Positions 63,839 through 64,000 of a stretch of 64,000 bases of DNA are shown piece by piece (position 1 is the stretch's first letter; each line of letters begins with the position of its first letter). Made by a program: the position numbers and the translations under genes. Source of the stretch: Beijerinckiaceae bacterium. GTDB taxonomy: Bacteria; Pseudomonadota; Alphaproteobacteria; Rhizobiales; Beijerinckiaceae. The notes below the pieces were generated by a model. It was not told the DNA's origin and ran no database searches. It worked only from the letters and a program-made list of their open reading frames with translations. Location: contig CANJNI010000016.1 in NCBI GenBank assembly GCA_947475995.1, positions 1 to 64,000 on the forward strand, in the 5' to 3' direction.

Positions 63839-64000
63839 TCAGTACTTGCGCACGAGGCTGACGAGCTTCCCCTGAATGCGGATGCGGTCAGGTCCGAAGA
63901 TGCGCGTCTCGTAGGCCGGGTTGGCGGCTTCGAGCGCAAGGGACGCGCCGCGCTTGCGCAGCCGCTTCAGGGTCGCTTCCTCGTCGTCCACCAGCGCCAC
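63839..64000 (-). CDS. lexA: SOS repressor LexA, C-terminal 53 residues (partial)
   Basis: Only the end of the self-cleaving peptidase domain is in the window: [18 protein letters not shown] carries the catalytic Lys (TLK), followed by [21 protein letters not shown] and the end VRKY. The stop is the complement of 63839-63841. The gene continues past position 64000; its DNA-binding domain, cleavage site and promoter are outside. It represses DNA-damage genes until RecA-stimulated cleavage. Confidence 0.93.
   Translation of the reverse strand: MALVDDEEATLKRLRKRGASLALEAANPAYETRIFGPDRIRIQGKLVSLVRKY

Overview
The window looks like ordinary chromosome from a high-GC alphaproteobacterium, most probably of the order Hyphomicrobiales (Rhizobiales). 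The evidence is the alphaproteobacterial uppS-cdsA-dxr-rseP-bamA-lpxD-fabZ-lpxA-lpxB and rpsB-tsf-pyrH-frr clusters, a Pcs-type phosphatidylcholine synthase, UPF0314/DUF2585 and DUF6481 proteins, short ProS without an inserted editing domain, Omp25/31-like small beta-barrels, the LexA C-terminus, and a REP-like palindrome of a type common in this order. No phage, insertion sequence, CRISPR array or rRNA operon was seen.

Layout. 0-6 kb: LysR regulator divergent from a PrpF/4-oxalomesaconate tautomerase-like gene and a TctC-type solute receptor, then membrane proteins (DUF2585, unknown, YqhA-like, LysE/RhtB). 6-10 kb: two small outer-membrane beta-barrels with good terminators, then rimO. 10-17 kb: quinone oxidoreductase, pcs, a UbiH-type hydroxylase, an AEC transporter, a CHAD-domain protein behind a likely PHO box, and MipA/OmpV. 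15.8-28.6 kb, minus strand: envelope block (SDR, uppS, cdsA, dxr, rseP, bamA, lpxD, fabZ, lpxA, lpxB, MFS); lpxA and lpxB overlap, so the usual lpxI is absent between them. 28.6-33.8 kb: an inositol-monophosphatase-family phosphatase followed by an AfuABC-like ABC transporter (receptor, fused double permease, ATPase) with three 11-bp-spaced PHO half-sites in front. 33.9-40.5 kb: tRNA-Gln(CUG), small stress/membrane-type proteins, ornithine cyclodeaminase-like, MBL-fold, DUF6481, YciI-like, and a degenerate GGDEF protein. 40.5-44.1 kb, minus: frr, pyrH, tsf, rpsB. 44.2-55 kb: membrane protein, small HTH regulator with a palindromic operator, SulP transporter, a candidate structured minus-strand RNA, proS, lolC, lolD, dnaE, and a coiled-coil protein. 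55.6-61.8 kb, minus: tgt, two unknown genes, queA, AEC transporter, NCS2-like permease, isochorismatase-fold hydrolase. 62-64 kb: methyltransferase-like protein, a D-2-hydroxyacid dehydrogenase, and the 3' end of lexA.

How the genes work together. The envelope block makes undecaprenyl-PP, CDP-diacylglycerol, isoprenoid precursor and lipid A and inserts outer-membrane proteins; LolCD and Pcs add lipoprotein export and phosphatidylcholine. QueA and Tgt belong to queuosine tRNA modification. The most interesting inference is a phosphate-starvation theme: PhoB-type direct repeats precede both a CHAD (polyphosphate-binding family) gene and an AfuABC-like transporter that lies next to a sugar-phosphate-type phosphatase, suggesting uptake and cytoplasmic hydrolysis of phosphate esters. 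The second is an unannotated, terminator-ended, hairpin-rich RNA candidate in front of proS. The third is a Tgt that has lost three of its four zinc ligands, within an operon carrying two unknown lower-GC genes.
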